Assembly (NCBI GenBank): GCA_026988435.1 | Contig: JALSLH010000083.1 | Coordinates: 78,558-142,557 of the forward strand | DNA length: 64,000 nt | Direction of reading: 5' to 3' | Source: Methylophaga sp. | Lineage (GTDB): Bacteria; Pseudomonadota; Gammaproteobacteria; Nitrosococcales; Methylophagaceae | Shown: piece after piece, positions 35,505 to 45,659 of the stretch | How positions within the stretch are numbered: position 1 is the stretch's first letter | Layout: each line of letters starts with the position of its first letter | The notes under the pieces: generated by a model | The model's input: the letters and a program-made list of their open reading frames with translations, nothing else | The model's database searches: none | What the model was told of the DNA's origin: nothing | Position numbers and translations under genes: made by a program

Positions 35505-36491
35505 CTAATTTGCCCGAATAAATAATTGTGCTTTTTTCATTAAATCAAAAGGTGCTGATTGGCTACCCATAAATACTTTTAAAAAGTCATCACTGGTGAG
35601 TGGTTGCTCAGGATCGATGCTGATTAGTAATTGATTAGGTTGTTGGGTAAATTTTATAAGTTCTTCAATCATTAGTGAGTAAACTGGGTTGTAATCGTGC
35701 AAGGCAGATTGCATTTGCCGTAATTGAGTAACAGCTTGCTGAGTTAATTGCTCATTGCTTAAGCCTGTTTGTTTTGACGATACGGTACGTATTTTTTCGA
35801 TTAAACCCGTATTATTAAAGCTGATAGAAAGGCTATTTAAGGTGGTTGCTAATAAATCGAGTGTTAAATTATCTGACAGAAGCGACTCATTAGTTTTGAC
35901 ATAGGCTAACCAGCCTGTATTACCTAAAGATACATTCGCTTTAATACTAAAATTATCGTTAACAGATTGTTGGATTAGTGCTGTTAGCAGCCCTGTTTTT
36001 TCATCCATATTGTAGTTTGCATGAGTAGAAAAATGTAGCTCATTTCCCATTACATCGACAAAGGATTGTAAGTCGGGATCATTACCGATCATGTCATCAT
36101 CTAAAATTATCATTCCATCTGAGATATCGATACTCATTGACAAGGGTAGGTGATCTTGATTTTTTGCAGAAAATGCCTGCCAGTTTAAACCTGAAATAAC
36201 GAGTTTACCCAAAACAATATCGGGTTCTTGTTCGTTACCCTGAATTTTAAAATTTTGTAGGGTAATGCTACGGGCTAAAGGTGAGGTATCAATTGCATCG
36301 TAGCTAAGATCAACACCTTGTATTTTGGCATCTTCGACCATTGATAGCATCGATTGTTCAGCTTGTGAGTCGGCTTGATTATCAATATAGGCATAGAGGC
36401 CAGCTACGATTAGGGTGATTAATATTATAATTGTGATAATTGATACATTGCCGCGCTTTTTATTGATTGCTAATTTCACCGGTAACTCCAT
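35505..36491 (-). CDS. Hypothetical membrane-anchored protein
   Basis: 328 aa, single N-terminal TM, upstream of creB on same strand. Confidence 0.6.
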   Translation of the reverse strand: MELPVKLAINKKRGNVSIITIIILITLIVAGLYAYIDNQADSQAEQSMLSMVEDAKIQGVDLSYDAIDTSPLARSITLQNFKIQGNEQEPDIVLGKLVISGLNWQAFSAKNQDHLPLSMSIDISDGMIILDDDMIGNDPDLQSFVDVMGNELHFSTHANYNMDEKTGLLTALIQQSVNDNFSIKANVSLGNTGWLAYVKTNESLLSDNLTLDLLATTLNSLSISFNNTGLIEKIRTVSSKQTGLSNEQLTQQAVTQLRQMQSALHDYNPVYSLMIEELIKFTQQPNQLLISIDPEQPLTSDDFLKVFMGSQSAPFDLMKKAQLFIRAN

Positions 36492-36639
36492 TTTAGGGTC
36501 ATTTTCAAGGGTAGAGTAGCGATAATACGCTAATTATTAATTAGCTGAAATGCAAATACGTCACAAATTTGAACAGTACAAATGATAATGGCCATATACG
36601 GTATAATGGGCAGTTAAATTTATCTTAAGGAAGCATAAT

Positions 36640-38130
36640 ATGCTGTTATCAGCGAAACAAGACTGGCTGGGGAATATTAGAGGAGACATTCTTGCCGGAA
36701 TTGTTGTTGCTTTGGCGTTAGTGCCAGAAGCGATTGCTTTTTCAATTATTGCTGGCGTTGATCCTAAGGTGGGGCTTTATGCCTCATTTGCCATCGCTGT
36801 GATGATTGCTATTGTCGGTGGGCGAGCCGGAATGATTTCTGCGGCAACGGCGGCAACGGCTTTATTAATGGTGACATTAGTAAAAGATCACGGTTTACAG
36901 TATTTATTAGCTGCGACCGTGTTAGCGGGTGTTTTACAAATTGTGGCGGGTTACCTTAATCTTCATAAGTTTATGAGCTTTATTTCTAAGTCAGTGATGA
37001 CAGGTTTTTTAAATGCTTTAGCTATTCTTATCTTCATGGCGCAACTTCCAGAGTTAACAGGTGTAACGTGGCATGTCTACGCTTTAACAGCGCTAGGACT
37101 GGGGATCATCTACTTATTCCCCTATGTACCCAAATTAGGGCAATTACTACCTTCTCCTCTAGTTAATATTGTGGTGATCACACTGATTGTTTATTTTATG
37201 GGCATTGATGTTCGTACTATCGGTGATATGGGTGAGTTGCCAGATACTCTGCCCATATTTTTGTGGCCTGATGTACCACTTAATTTTGAAACATTACAAA
37301 TTATCTTCCCATATTCAATTTCGATAGCCATTGTGGGTTTATTGGAATCATTAATGACAGCCAATGTAATTGATGAATTAACCGATACGGAAAGTGATAA
37401 AAAACGCGAATGTAAAGGGCAGGGTATTGCTAATATCGGTTCAGGCTTGATTGGCGGTATGGCAGGTTGTGCGATGATTGGTCAGTCCATAATCAATGTA
37501 AAATCGGGTGGCCGTGGCCGCTTGTCTACCATGGTTGCGGGGACATTTTTATTGATCTTAGTCGTCTTTTTAAGTGATATTTTATCCATTGTGCCGATGG
37601 CGGCTTTAGTTGCAGTGATGATTATGGTGTCTATTGGTACCTTTGACTGGGGTTCTATCAAGTCACTTAAAACCAACCCAACCAGTGCCTCAACAGTGAT
37701 GGTTGCAACAGTGATTGTGGTGGTGTGGACACATAACCTGGCATTTGGTGTGTTTACTGGTATTTTGATTGGCTCATTATTTATGGCGCAACGCTTAAGC
37801 CAGTTTATGTATGTTGATTCTGATTATAATGAGGATACAGATACACGAACGTATACAATTATCGGGCAGGTTTTCTTTAATTCATCAGATAAATTTATTG
37901 CCTTTTTTGATTTTAAAGAAGCCGTTGATAAAATAGTGATTGATGTTCATCGTGCCCATTTTTGGGATATTACTGCAGTTGCCGCTCTTGATAAAGTGGT
38001 GATTAAATTGCGTCGTGAAGGTGCAGATGTCAGTATTATCGGTTTAAATGATGCTAGTGAAACCTTGCTTGATAAATTTGCCGTGCATGATAAACCTGAA
38101 GAGATTGAAAAAATTATGGGGGGACATTGA
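36640..38130 (+). CDS. SulP family inorganic anion transporter with STAS domain
   Basis: [37 protein letters not shown]-terminal STAS-like segment. Confidence 0.93.
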   Translation: MLLSAKQDWLGNIRGDILAGIVVALALVPEAIAFSIIAGVDPKVGLYASFAIAVMIAIVGGRAGMISAATAATALLMVTLVKDHGLQYLLAATVLAGVLQIVAGYLNLHKFMSFISKSVMTGFLNALAILIFMAQLPELTGVTWHVYALTALGLGIIYLFPYVPKLGQLLPSPLVNIVVITLIVYFMGIDVRTIGDMGELPDTLPIFLWPDVPLNFETLQIIFPYSISIAIVGLLESLMTANVIDELTDTESDKKRECKGQGIANIGSGLIGGMAGCAMIGQSIINVKSGGRGRLSTMVAGTFLLILVVFLSDILSIVPMAALVAVMIMVSIGTFDWGSIKSLKTNPTSASTVMVATVIVVVWTHNLAFGVFTGILIGSLFMAQRLSQFMYVDSDYNEDTDTRTYTIIGQVFFNSSDKFIAFFDFKEAVDKIVIDVHRAHFWDITAVAALDKVVIKLRREGADVSIIGLNDASETLLDKFAVHDKPEEIEKIMGGH

Positions 38131-39002
38131 AAATGAGTTCAACTAAAAAGTGCGTGCTTGCGTGCATTGATGGATCTGAGTTGGGTAATGCTGTTTCAGG
38201 TTACGCTATTTGGCTATCACAAAATAGCCAGTCTCCGATCAAGTTTTTACATACTATTGAGCATTCACATCGCACTGAACATGCCCACCATGAAGGCACT
38301 ATCACGCCCAATATGAAAGAGCACTTATTAGATGAATTATCTGATGAAGAGCGTTCTGAAAGCAAGCAGCTTATTGCCCAAGGCAAGGATATATTGAATA
38401 AAGCTCGCCAAATGGCTGAGCAAGCAGGCTTAAGTGAAATCATTGCTAAACAACGCCATGGCACGCTGCCTGATGCGTTATCAGATTTAGAATCTGAAAT
38501 AGTGATGGTTGTATTAGGTTCAAAAGGCGAAGATCATGATGGCCATAAAAAAGGTTTAGGATCGCAACTAGAAGAAGCGATTCGGGCGATTCATACACCG
38601 GTGTTTATTGTAAAAGATGAAAAGCTATCTGAACCTAAAAAGTTGATGTTTGCATACAATGGCAGTCCAACATCTAAAATAGCGCTAGAGTTTATAAAAC
38701 AAGGCACTTTTTGCACTGCCTCATTAGAGGTTCATTTAGTTTGTGTTCATAAAAACTTGGTGGATGCGGAGAAATTAGTCGTAGAAGGACAACGTGTTTT
38801 AGCTGAGGGTGATATCAATACAAAAACAAAAGCGCTGGAGGGCGAAGCCGCTGAAGAGCTAATTCGTTATCAGCAAGACAATGACATTGATACCATAGCA
38901 ATGGGTGCGTTTAGTCATGGCAAAGTCCATGGTTTGTTTTTCGGTAGTTTTACTACACAAATGCTATTAGAAAGTAGCGCTAACTTTTTGTTAATACGAT
39001 GA
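38127..39002 (+). CDS. Universal stress protein (tandem UspA)
   Basis: Two UspA-like halves; overlaps SulP gene by 4 bp. Confidence 0.87.
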   Translation: MKMSSTKKCVLACIDGSELGNAVSGYAIWLSQNSQSPIKFLHTIEHSHRTEHAHHEGTITPNMKEHLLDELSDEERSESKQLIAQGKDILNKARQMAEQAGLSEIIAKQRHGTLPDALSDLESEIVMVVLGSKGEDHDGHKKGLGSQLEEAIRAIHTPVFIVKDEKLSEPKKLMFAYNGSPTSKIALEFIKQGTFCTASLEVHLVCVHKNLVDAEKLVVEGQRVLAEGDINTKTKALEGEAAEELIRYQQDNDIDTIAMGAFSHGKVHGLFFGSFTTQMLLESSANFLLIR

Positions 39003-39514
39003 AAAAATTTGGCGAAGAAGGGTCATATGAAGATGAATGGGAATTTGAGAAAAGTAAATCTCAGATAAAACGTGAATTATTAGCCTTAAAAGACTTAGGC
39101 AAAGAATTACTTAAATTACCGGTTAAAGATCTTGATAAACTTAATTTGTCTGAACGTTTGTATGAGGCGCTTGTAAAAGCCCAAGGCATGACAAAAGGCG
39201 CCTTAAAACGGCAAACGGGTACGATTGGCGGTTTAATGGTCCATGAAGACTACGATGAGATTAAACTGAGTATTGACAAAATACGCCAGCAGCACAATGG
39301 TGAAATTAAACAGTTTCACCAACTCGAAATATGGCGAGATCAACTGCTGACTGGTGATAATGAAGTGATGACTACGTTACGCAATCGATTCGAAGCGTTT
39401 GATATTCAGCATGTTAGGCAATTAATCAGAAATGCTAATAAAGAAGTTGAGCAAGAAAAACCGCCAAAATCGGCGCGTATTTTATTTAAATACCTACAAC
39501 AGCTTAGCTCTTAG
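38999..39514 (+). CDS. darP: Ribosome biogenesis factor DarP/YjgA
   Basis: KSQIKRELLALKDLGKELLKLP and RRQ/IGGLMV-type YjgA sequence. Confidence 0.85.
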   Translation: MKKFGEEGSYEDEWEFEKSKSQIKRELLALKDLGKELLKLPVKDLDKLNLSERLYEALVKAQGMTKGALKRQTGTIGGLMVHEDYDEIKLSIDKIRQQHNGEIKQFHQLEIWRDQLLTGDNEVMTTLRNRFEAFDIQHVRQLIRNANKEVEQEKPPKSARILFKYLQQLSS

Positions 39515-40859
39515 GTAGCTGAATAACAAAACGTGCGCCTCCGATAGGGCTTTGTTTTAAGCTGAGCTTACCTTGATAAGCATTGACAATATCACTGGCT
39601 ATTGCCAAACCTAAACCTTGTCCATCGACTTGAGTGTCTATCCGTTTTCCACGTTTAAGGATGGCATCATATTGGTGTTGCGGCACACCTGCGCCATCAT
39701 CATCAATTATAATTTCTAAAAAATCAGCTTGCCAAAAGGCCTGAATATGAACACGTTTATTACAATATTTATAAGCATTATCAAGTAAGTTTCCCAATAA
39801 TTCATAAAGATCACCCTCATCAGCATGAACAAAAATATCGTTTTCAATTTGAAATTGATGTCGAATATGTTTTGCCAGATAAACTTTATTGAGTGATTTT
39901 AGTATCTTATTAATGACATCCCCGAGTGAAACAGGGGCTTGCAAACTGCTTTGTCCTTCAGTTGATGCGCGTTGTAATTGATAATCTACTAGATCTGAAA
40001 TGCGGTTTAATTGTTCGTGGGTGGTGATGCGAAGATCAGAAATATTGCTATTGTTTTCAAACTCTCCCCTTAATACAGCTAATGGGGTTTTCAAGCTATG
40101 AGCTAAATCTGCCAATGAATTTTTATAGCGTTGACGGCGTGAATGTTCGTGATCGAGCAGAATATTTATATTCTGGGTAAGCTGATTAAGTTCTATCGGA
40201 TAGTCTTTAGATAAGCGCCTCTTGTCACCACTTTTAATGGCATTAAGATCGTTTGAGACTTCATTTAAAGGACGTAAGCTCCAATGCAGTATTAATGCTT
40301 GTGCAATTAAAAGTATTAAGCCTGTGCCGCCCAACCAATACCATAAACTTCGTTGAAAACCGGCTTTTTCTTGTTCAATAGTGCTTAATGCTTCAGCTAT
40401 ATTGATAGTATAGTTATATTCTTGTCCAAAATCATTTTCCCAAACGATTCCATAAGCAAGGTTGATAAATTCACCTTCATTTTCAATATTAAGTACTGAT
40501 ATTTGTTCATTTGAGGGGCCTTCAGGCTTTTCAGGTAATGCCAAATATCGACCTAAGGTTGATGCTGATTGCCAAATAACGTTCTGTCCAGTTGATATTT
40601 GAGCATATAGTCCCGAATTGGGGATAGAAAACTCGGGTTCAGCTAATTTAATAGGCATGGTGACTAGACCGCTATTACTAAACTCTGCGGCGGATAAAAT
40701 ACTATAAACGTAATTTTGTAGTCTTTGATATTGTGCTTTATCGGCACTGGTTTTAAATGCGTTATTTAAACTAAAGGCAGACAATCCTAAAAAGGCGATT
40801 AGCACAAGGCTAACAACTAAAAGTAAACGATTGCGAAAAGAAAGTTGTTTACTGAGCAC
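39504..40859 (-). CDS. Sensor histidine kinase, PhoQ-like
   Basis: LADLAHSLKTPLAVLRGEFEN H-box; GQGLGLAIASDIV. Confidence 0.9.
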   Translation of the reverse strand: MLSKQLSFRNRLLLVVSLVLIAFLGLSAFSLNNAFKTSADKAQYQRLQNYVYSILSAAEFSNSGLVTMPIKLAEPEFSIPNSGLYAQISTGQNVIWQSASTLGRYLALPEKPEGPSNEQISVLNIENEGEFINLAYGIVWENDFGQEYNYTINIAEALSTIEQEKAGFQRSLWYWLGGTGLILLIAQALILHWSLRPLNEVSNDLNAIKSGDKRRLSKDYPIELNQLTQNINILLDHEHSRRQRYKNSLADLAHSLKTPLAVLRGEFENNSNISDLRITTHEQLNRISDLVDYQLQRASTEGQSSLQAPVSLGDVINKILKSLNKVYLAKHIRHQFQIENDIFVHADEGDLYELLGNLLDNAYKYCNKRVHIQAFWQADFLEIIIDDDGAGVPQHQYDAILKRGKRIDTQVDGQGLGLAIASDIVNAYQGKLSLKQSPIGGARFVIQLPKS

Positions 40860-41529
40860 GTGCTAAGGTGAAGCGATATCCACGCCCACGTAATGTCTCA
40901 ATGGGATTTATTGTTTTATCGGGGTCAAGTTTAGCTCGCAGACGTTTTATAAATACTTCAATAACATTACTGTCACGATCATGGTCTTGATCATAGATAT
41001 GTTCAGTGAGTTCAGATTTAGATAATACCTCACCTGCATGCAACATCATATAGTGTAGTAGGCGGTATTCATAAGCTGTTAAATCAATAGGGATATCGTT
41101 GTTGGTAACATCTTGGCTTGACGGATTTAAGCAGATAGAACCACATTGTAGAGAAGCACTTGCCCATCCAGATGCGCGTCTTGCAAGGGCATTGAGTCGG
41201 GCTAAAAGCTCTTCAAAATGAAATGGTTTGACGAGATAATCATCAGCGCCGGCTTCGAGGCCTTCAACTTTATCTTGCCAGCGTCCCCTTGCCGTTAAGA
41301 TAAGTATTGGGAAATCTTTGTTTTTTTCACGTAGCTTTTGAATAACTTCAATGCCAGATAATTTAGGCAAACCTAAATCAATAATAGCGACATCATAGGG
41401 GTGTTCTAGACCTAGGAAAAGGCCTTCATCACCATCTGGTGCGACATCAACCGTTAAATTTTGATTTTGAAGTTGTTGTGTGATCTGTTCACGAATTTGG
41501 CGTTCGTCTTCGACTAATAAAATACGCAT
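40849..41529 (-). CDS. Response regulator, PhoP-like (OmpR family)
   Basis: MRILLVEDERQIREQI...DLGLPKLSG; winged helix C-terminus. Confidence 0.92.
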   Translation of the reverse strand: MRILLVEDERQIREQITQQLQNQNLTVDVAPDGDEGLFLGLEHPYDVAIIDLGLPKLSGIEVIQKLREKNKDFPILILTARGRWQDKVEGLEAGADDYLVKPFHFEELLARLNALARRASGWASASLQCGSICLNPSSQDVTNNDIPIDLTAYEYRLLHYMMLHAGEVLSKSELTEHIYDQDHDRDSNVIEVFIKRLRAKLDPDKTINPIETLRGRGYRFTLARAQ

Positions 41530-41539
41530 TGTATATTAT

Positions 41540-41803
41540 TTATTTTGGTGGAAGCCCAGTTAAGGCATCAAGCTTGTAGATTTTTACTTTGCCATCTTTA
41601 TGTAGAACTTTAATAAGAAAAATAACTTTCTTATCGGCATTATCTTTATCAACGGATAAAATCTTGCCTTTAGATTCAACTTGAATAATGTCAGCGGCAG
41701 ACTGTTTGGTCAGCGGTAACTCAACAGTATCTTCTGCCCAAGCAGAGCTAATACTCATAGTAGATAGAATGAGTAGTGTAAAAAATAGGCGTAAATAATA
41801 CAT
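41540..41803 (-). CDS. PepSY-domain secreted protein
   Basis: Signal peptide then QVESKGKILSVDKDNADKKVIFLIKVLHKDGKVKIYKLDALTG. Confidence 0.78.
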   Translation of the reverse strand: MYYLRLFFTLLILSTMSISSAWAEDTVELPLTKQSAADIIQVESKGKILSVDKDNADKKVIFLIKVLHKDGKVKIYKLDALTGLPPK

Positions 41804-41847
41804 AAGGTTAATATTACACTAGAGCAAGAAAGTAATACATAAAAAAC

Positions 41848-41886
41848 AACAGCCCCCTAAACAAGGAGAAGAATAGAGGGCTGTAA
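41848..41886 (-). terminator. Rho-independent terminator downstream of cytochrome c gene
   Basis: Minus strand acagccctctattcttctccttgtttagggggctgttgtttttt. Confidence 0.65.
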
Positions 41887-41919
41887 AAACGTATTTTTAA
41901 TTCATGTCTAACGCATTAT

Positions 41920-42339
41920 TTATTTTGCTTTTTTAGGTTTTTCGTTACCAATTGCACCATCAGAACGTGCAAGCAAGTAATTATAGATTAACTCTTTATC
42001 TTTCATTACTTTCGCATTGGCTTTCCATGCTGGCATACTACCAATTTGGCCTGATTTACCATTTTCTACAGTGCTAAAGAAGTCTTCTTTTGAAAGTATT
42101 TTTAAGCTTTCAGTTAAATCTGCACCAAGCCCACCGTCATTAAGACCTTCACCGTATTTAGCATGGCAACGCGCACACCAGTTGCGGAATAGTTTAAAGC
42201 CTTTATAAGTGTCAGCATCAAGATATTTACCATCTGTTACTGTGTAAGGTTTATCATCTGCAAAAGTCGGCAATGATACGGCACTAAAAGCAATGGTTGC
42301 CGCACTGGCAAGTATGATAAGTTTTTTATTCAATTTCAT
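41920..42339 (-). CDS. Secreted c-type cytochrome
   Basis: Signal peptide; CARCH haem motif (FRNWCARCHAKYGEG). Confidence 0.9.
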   Translation of the reverse strand: MKLNKKLIILASAATIAFSAVSLPTFADDKPYTVTDGKYLDADTYKGFKLFRNWCARCHAKYGEGLNDGGLGADLTESLKILSKEDFFSTVENGKSGQIGSMPAWKANAKVMKDKELIYNYLLARSDGAIGNEKPKKAK

Positions 42340-42444
42340 TTTCCTCTCCGATTAAAAATTTTTACTTCAACTTGAAGTATAGCCTTCCTAATAAACAGCT
42401 CCAGCTCTCTTTTCATGGCTGTTATGAGCTACTTTAGCAAACCC

Positions 42445-42464
42445 AAGCTGAACGTAAGCTGAAT
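42445..42464 (-). promoter_or_regulatory. Candidate OmpR-family box (11 bp period direct repeat)
   Basis: Minus strand ATTCAGCTTACGTTCAGCTT; second related copy near 43143-43159. Confidence 0.4.
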
Positions 42465-42537
42465 GAAGTGTGATTTATACCTCGAGACGTAAAATACCAT
42501 GATTTAGCCCAGTATTACCAGTCTAAACTGTAATATT

Positions 42538-43089
42538 TTAGTAATAATTGTCCACAGGGCGTACCGAAACTTCAACTGGGATCCGTTTTCCAGGGTGGTG
42601 CTCCATATATGTAGTATATGATTGTCCATTATAACGATAGGTAACACGATAACCGTCACGTCGTTCTTCTTCATGATAACGATCAATCATGCGACATTGC
42701 TCAACAGTATTGTTATTAGAATGATGTTGTGAATTATTGTGATTATAATCTCGGCCGACAGAACCACCAAGCAAAGCACCAGCAACCGTCATTATTTTTT
42801 TACCATTGCCACCGCCAAATTGATTGCCTACAACACCACCGACAAGTCCACCTGCAATGGTGCTAGTATAAGATTTATATTGATTATGACTGGGTCGGTA
42901 TTGTTGTTCTTGCCAACATTCACGTTGCGGTGTTGAAACGCGTACCGTTTTATATAAAGATTCTACATGTGTCACACGCGCAGTATCTTGAAAGTTGTTT
43001 TTAGATTGGTAATGATTATTGTCGGCATATAATGGTAATGACAATACTAATGTTGCCGATAAACTGAGTGTTGAAAGTAGTTTTTTCAT
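42538..43089 (-). CDS. Glycine-zipper 2TM-domain envelope protein
   Basis: TIAGGLVGGVVGNQFGGGNGKKIMTVAGALLGGSVG. Confidence 0.85.
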   Translation of the reverse strand: MKKLLSTLSLSATLVLSLPLYADNNHYQSKNNFQDTARVTHVESLYKTVRVSTPQRECWQEQQYRPSHNQYKSYTSTIAGGLVGGVVGNQFGGGNGKKIMTVAGALLGGSVGRDYNHNNSQHHSNNNTVEQCRMIDRYHEEERRDGYRVTYRYNGQSYTTYMEHHPGKRIPVEVSVRPVDNYY

Positions 43090-43142
43090 AGCAGCTCCTC
43101 CTTATTTTGTGTAGCTGTGAGATAAAGCTTAACAAGGGATAA

Positions 43143-43159
43143 ATGAACCAAAGCTGAAT
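43143..43159 (-). promoter_or_regulatory. Candidate OmpR-family box upstream of glycine-zipper gene
   Basis: Minus strand ATTCAGCTTTGGTTCAT, same arrangement as 42445-42464. Confidence 0.35.
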
Positions 43160-43292
43160 ATAATGGACTTTTATCTTTATTTTTATACACTAAATATTAT
43201 AAAAGGATCGATACACAGATCGGACTTAGGTGAAATGTTGATATACTTGACTTTAGTCACCTCTAATAAAACTTATTACAGACGGATATAAA

Positions 43293-45659
43293 TTGAAGGT
43301 AGCAGAACCTAACTTACAAACTGAGTCATCACAGGAGTTAGCTCTTTATAAGATGCGACTAAGCTTGTTGGTGAAACAAACTCCAGCAGGTGTGTGGGCT
43401 GGAATTGCATCTGGTTTCTTATTTATATATTTGGCCTGGGGTACAGTTAGTACTGATGTTCTTATTTTATGGATCGTTTGTTTTTCGCTGGGTTCGATAT
43501 CGCATTTATTTCTCACTCGTTATGTAAAAAGTAAACTTGTCGAAGAGGAGGTAACAAGTTCTCTTTCTAAATTAAATTGGCTTGAACGATTGATGATGGT
43601 CAGTTTTCTTATAGGGGGAATAGTATTTGGTTTTATAGGCTTGATGATGAAAGTAGATTGGCCGGTTCATTTACTTGTTGTAGTACCGTTATTAGCAGCG
43701 GGTGCTGTAGCAGGATCGCTAAGTTCGAATCAAGGTAGTTTTAGTGGGTATTTGAACTTTATAAGCCCTATAATGTTTATGGTGGCATTTGGATTTTTTA
43801 GAATTGGAATGCCAATATTAGGTGCTTTTGTGTTGATTTTCTATATTGTGATGGTAGTGACAGGTAAATTAACGCATCAGGCACTTATAGATAGCTTTAG
43901 ATTTAGAGTTAATAATCTAGAATTAATAGAGAATTTAACACGGAATAGTCAGGAGCAGAGCCAATTATTAGAACAATTGCGTAAAAGTGAACAATTGGCA
44001 AATGGTGCTTTTGATGCTTCAGGCATGGCAATGGCATTGGTTGATCGTGATGCAAGCATATTCAAAGTGAATCAAGCAGCTTGTGACTTATTTCAGTTTT
44101 CTGAGGCGGGTTTATTAGGTAAAAAATTCATTGCTGCTTCACAAGAAAGTGATCGTACAAAAGAATTAGCGCTATTTAAAGAGCTCATTGATGGCGATCG
44201 TCATCAGTATCAATCAAAAGATAGCTATTTGGTCGGGGAGAATGAAGGAACAATAAATATTTGGGTCGAAGTTACTGTTGCAGCAGTAAGAGATGATGAA
44301 GGACAATTTGAATATGCGGTAATGCATGTCAAAGATATTAGTCAAGAATATAAGCTAACACAAAGATTGACGTATCAAGCCCAACATGACGCATTAACAG
44401 GCTTACCAAATCGTTATGCATTTGAAACAAAACTACAGTTACTATTAGATACTGATAACAATGATGAACATGTTCTTTGTTATATCGATTTAGATCAGTT
44501 TAAGGTTGTGAATGATACCTGTGGCCATATTGCTGGCGATGATTTATTAAAGCAACTAGCACTTTTACTTAAACAAGAACTTCGTAAGTCTGATTTGTTA
44601 GCACGTATTGGTGGTGATGAATTTGCAATATTATTGTTTAATTGTTCTATGGATATGGCGGTCAAACAGCTTGAGAAATTATTGGCCTCGCTACGAAAAT
44701 TTCGATTTATTTATGAAGGGCAAAGTTTTAATGTTGGGGCAAGCATAGGCTTAGTTGAAATAGGTAATAACAGCTCAATGACTGAGGTATTGAAACAGGC
44801 TGACAGTGCCTGTTATGCAGCAAAAGATGCGGGCCGCGGCCGTTTACATATTTATCGGCAAGATGATGAAGCTTTAGCCCAGCGTAGCGGGGAGATGGAA
44901 TGGGTCACGCGTATTCAATCTGCGATTGAACAAAATAACTTCGTGCTCTACTACCAAGAAATAGTACCCATTAAGGGTGAAGAAACAATACCACATTATG
45001 AGTTACTTATTAGAATGCTAGACGCGGATGGCAGTATTATTCCTCCGGGATTATTTTTACCGGCTGCGGAACGTTATAATCTGGCGGCAGAAATTGATGT
45101 ATGGGTAGTGAAACATACCATAGATACACTTAATATAGCCCGCGTCTACGGAAAGGATATTTCGGGTATCTATGGCGTGAATTTATCTGGACAGTCTTTA
45201 GGTGATGCTCGTTTTTATGAAGAGATCATCGAATTAATACATGAGAATGATTTTAGAGGAACGGGGGCGGTTATTTGTTTTGAAGTGACCGAAACAGCGG
45301 CAATATCAAATATAACAGCTGCTTTGCGGTTGATGACTGACCTACGTGAGATTGGTTGTCAATTTGCTTTAGATGATTTTGGTAGCGGTTTATCCTCTTT
45401 TGCTTATTTAAAACAAATGCCCATTGATTATCTAAAAATTGATGGCATGTTTGTTAGGGATTGTTTGACTGATCCGGTAAACCTAGCAATGATTGATTCA
45501 ATTAATGGCATCGGCCAAGTTATGGGTTTAAAAACGATTGCTGAATTTGTTGAAAATGGTGCTATTTTTAGTAAGCTGTCGGAACTAGGCGTTGATTATG
45601 CCCAAGGTTATTGGAATGGACCGCCTAAGCCGTGGGTGATAGATGAGTTAGCAGATTGA
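43293..45659 (+). CDS. Membrane PAS-GGDEF-EAL protein (c-di-GMP turnover)
   Basis: LARIGGDEFAILLF (GGDEF), YELLIRMLDADG (EAL-domain start, ELL variant), DDFGSGLSSF. Confidence 0.93.
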   Translation: MKVAEPNLQTESSQELALYKMRLSLLVKQTPAGVWAGIASGFLFIYLAWGTVSTDVLILWIVCFSLGSISHLFLTRYVKSKLVEEEVTSSLSKLNWLERLMMVSFLIGGIVFGFIGLMMKVDWPVHLLVVVPLLAAGAVAGSLSSNQGSFSGYLNFISPIMFMVAFGFFRIGMPILGAFVLIFYIVMVVTGKLTHQALIDSFRFRVNNLELIENLTRNSQEQSQLLEQLRKSEQLANGAFDASGMAMALVDRDASIFKVNQAACDLFQFSEAGLLGKKFIAASQESDRTKELALFKELIDGDRHQYQSKDSYLVGENEGTINIWVEVTVAAVRDDEGQFEYAVMHVKDISQEYKLTQRLTYQAQHDALTGLPNRYAFETKLQLLLDTDNNDEHVLCYIDLDQFKVVNDTCGHIAGDDLLKQLALLLKQELRKSDLLARIGGDEFAILLFNCSMDMAVKQLEKLLASLRKFRFIYEGQSFNVGASIGLVEIGNNSSMTEVLKQADSACYAAKDAGRGRLHIYRQDDEALAQRSGEMEWVTRIQSAIEQNNFVLYYQEIVPIKGEETIPHYELLIRMLDADGSIIPPGLFLPAAERYNLAAEIDVWVVKHTIDTLNIARVYGKDISGIYGVNLSGQSLGDARFYEEIIELIHENDFRGTGAVICFEVTETAAISNITAALRLMTDLREIGCQFALDDFGSGLSSFAYLKQMPIDYLKIDGMFVRDCLTDPVNLAMIDSINGIGQVMGLKTIAEFVENGAIFSKLSELGVDYAQGYWNGPPKPWVIDELAD

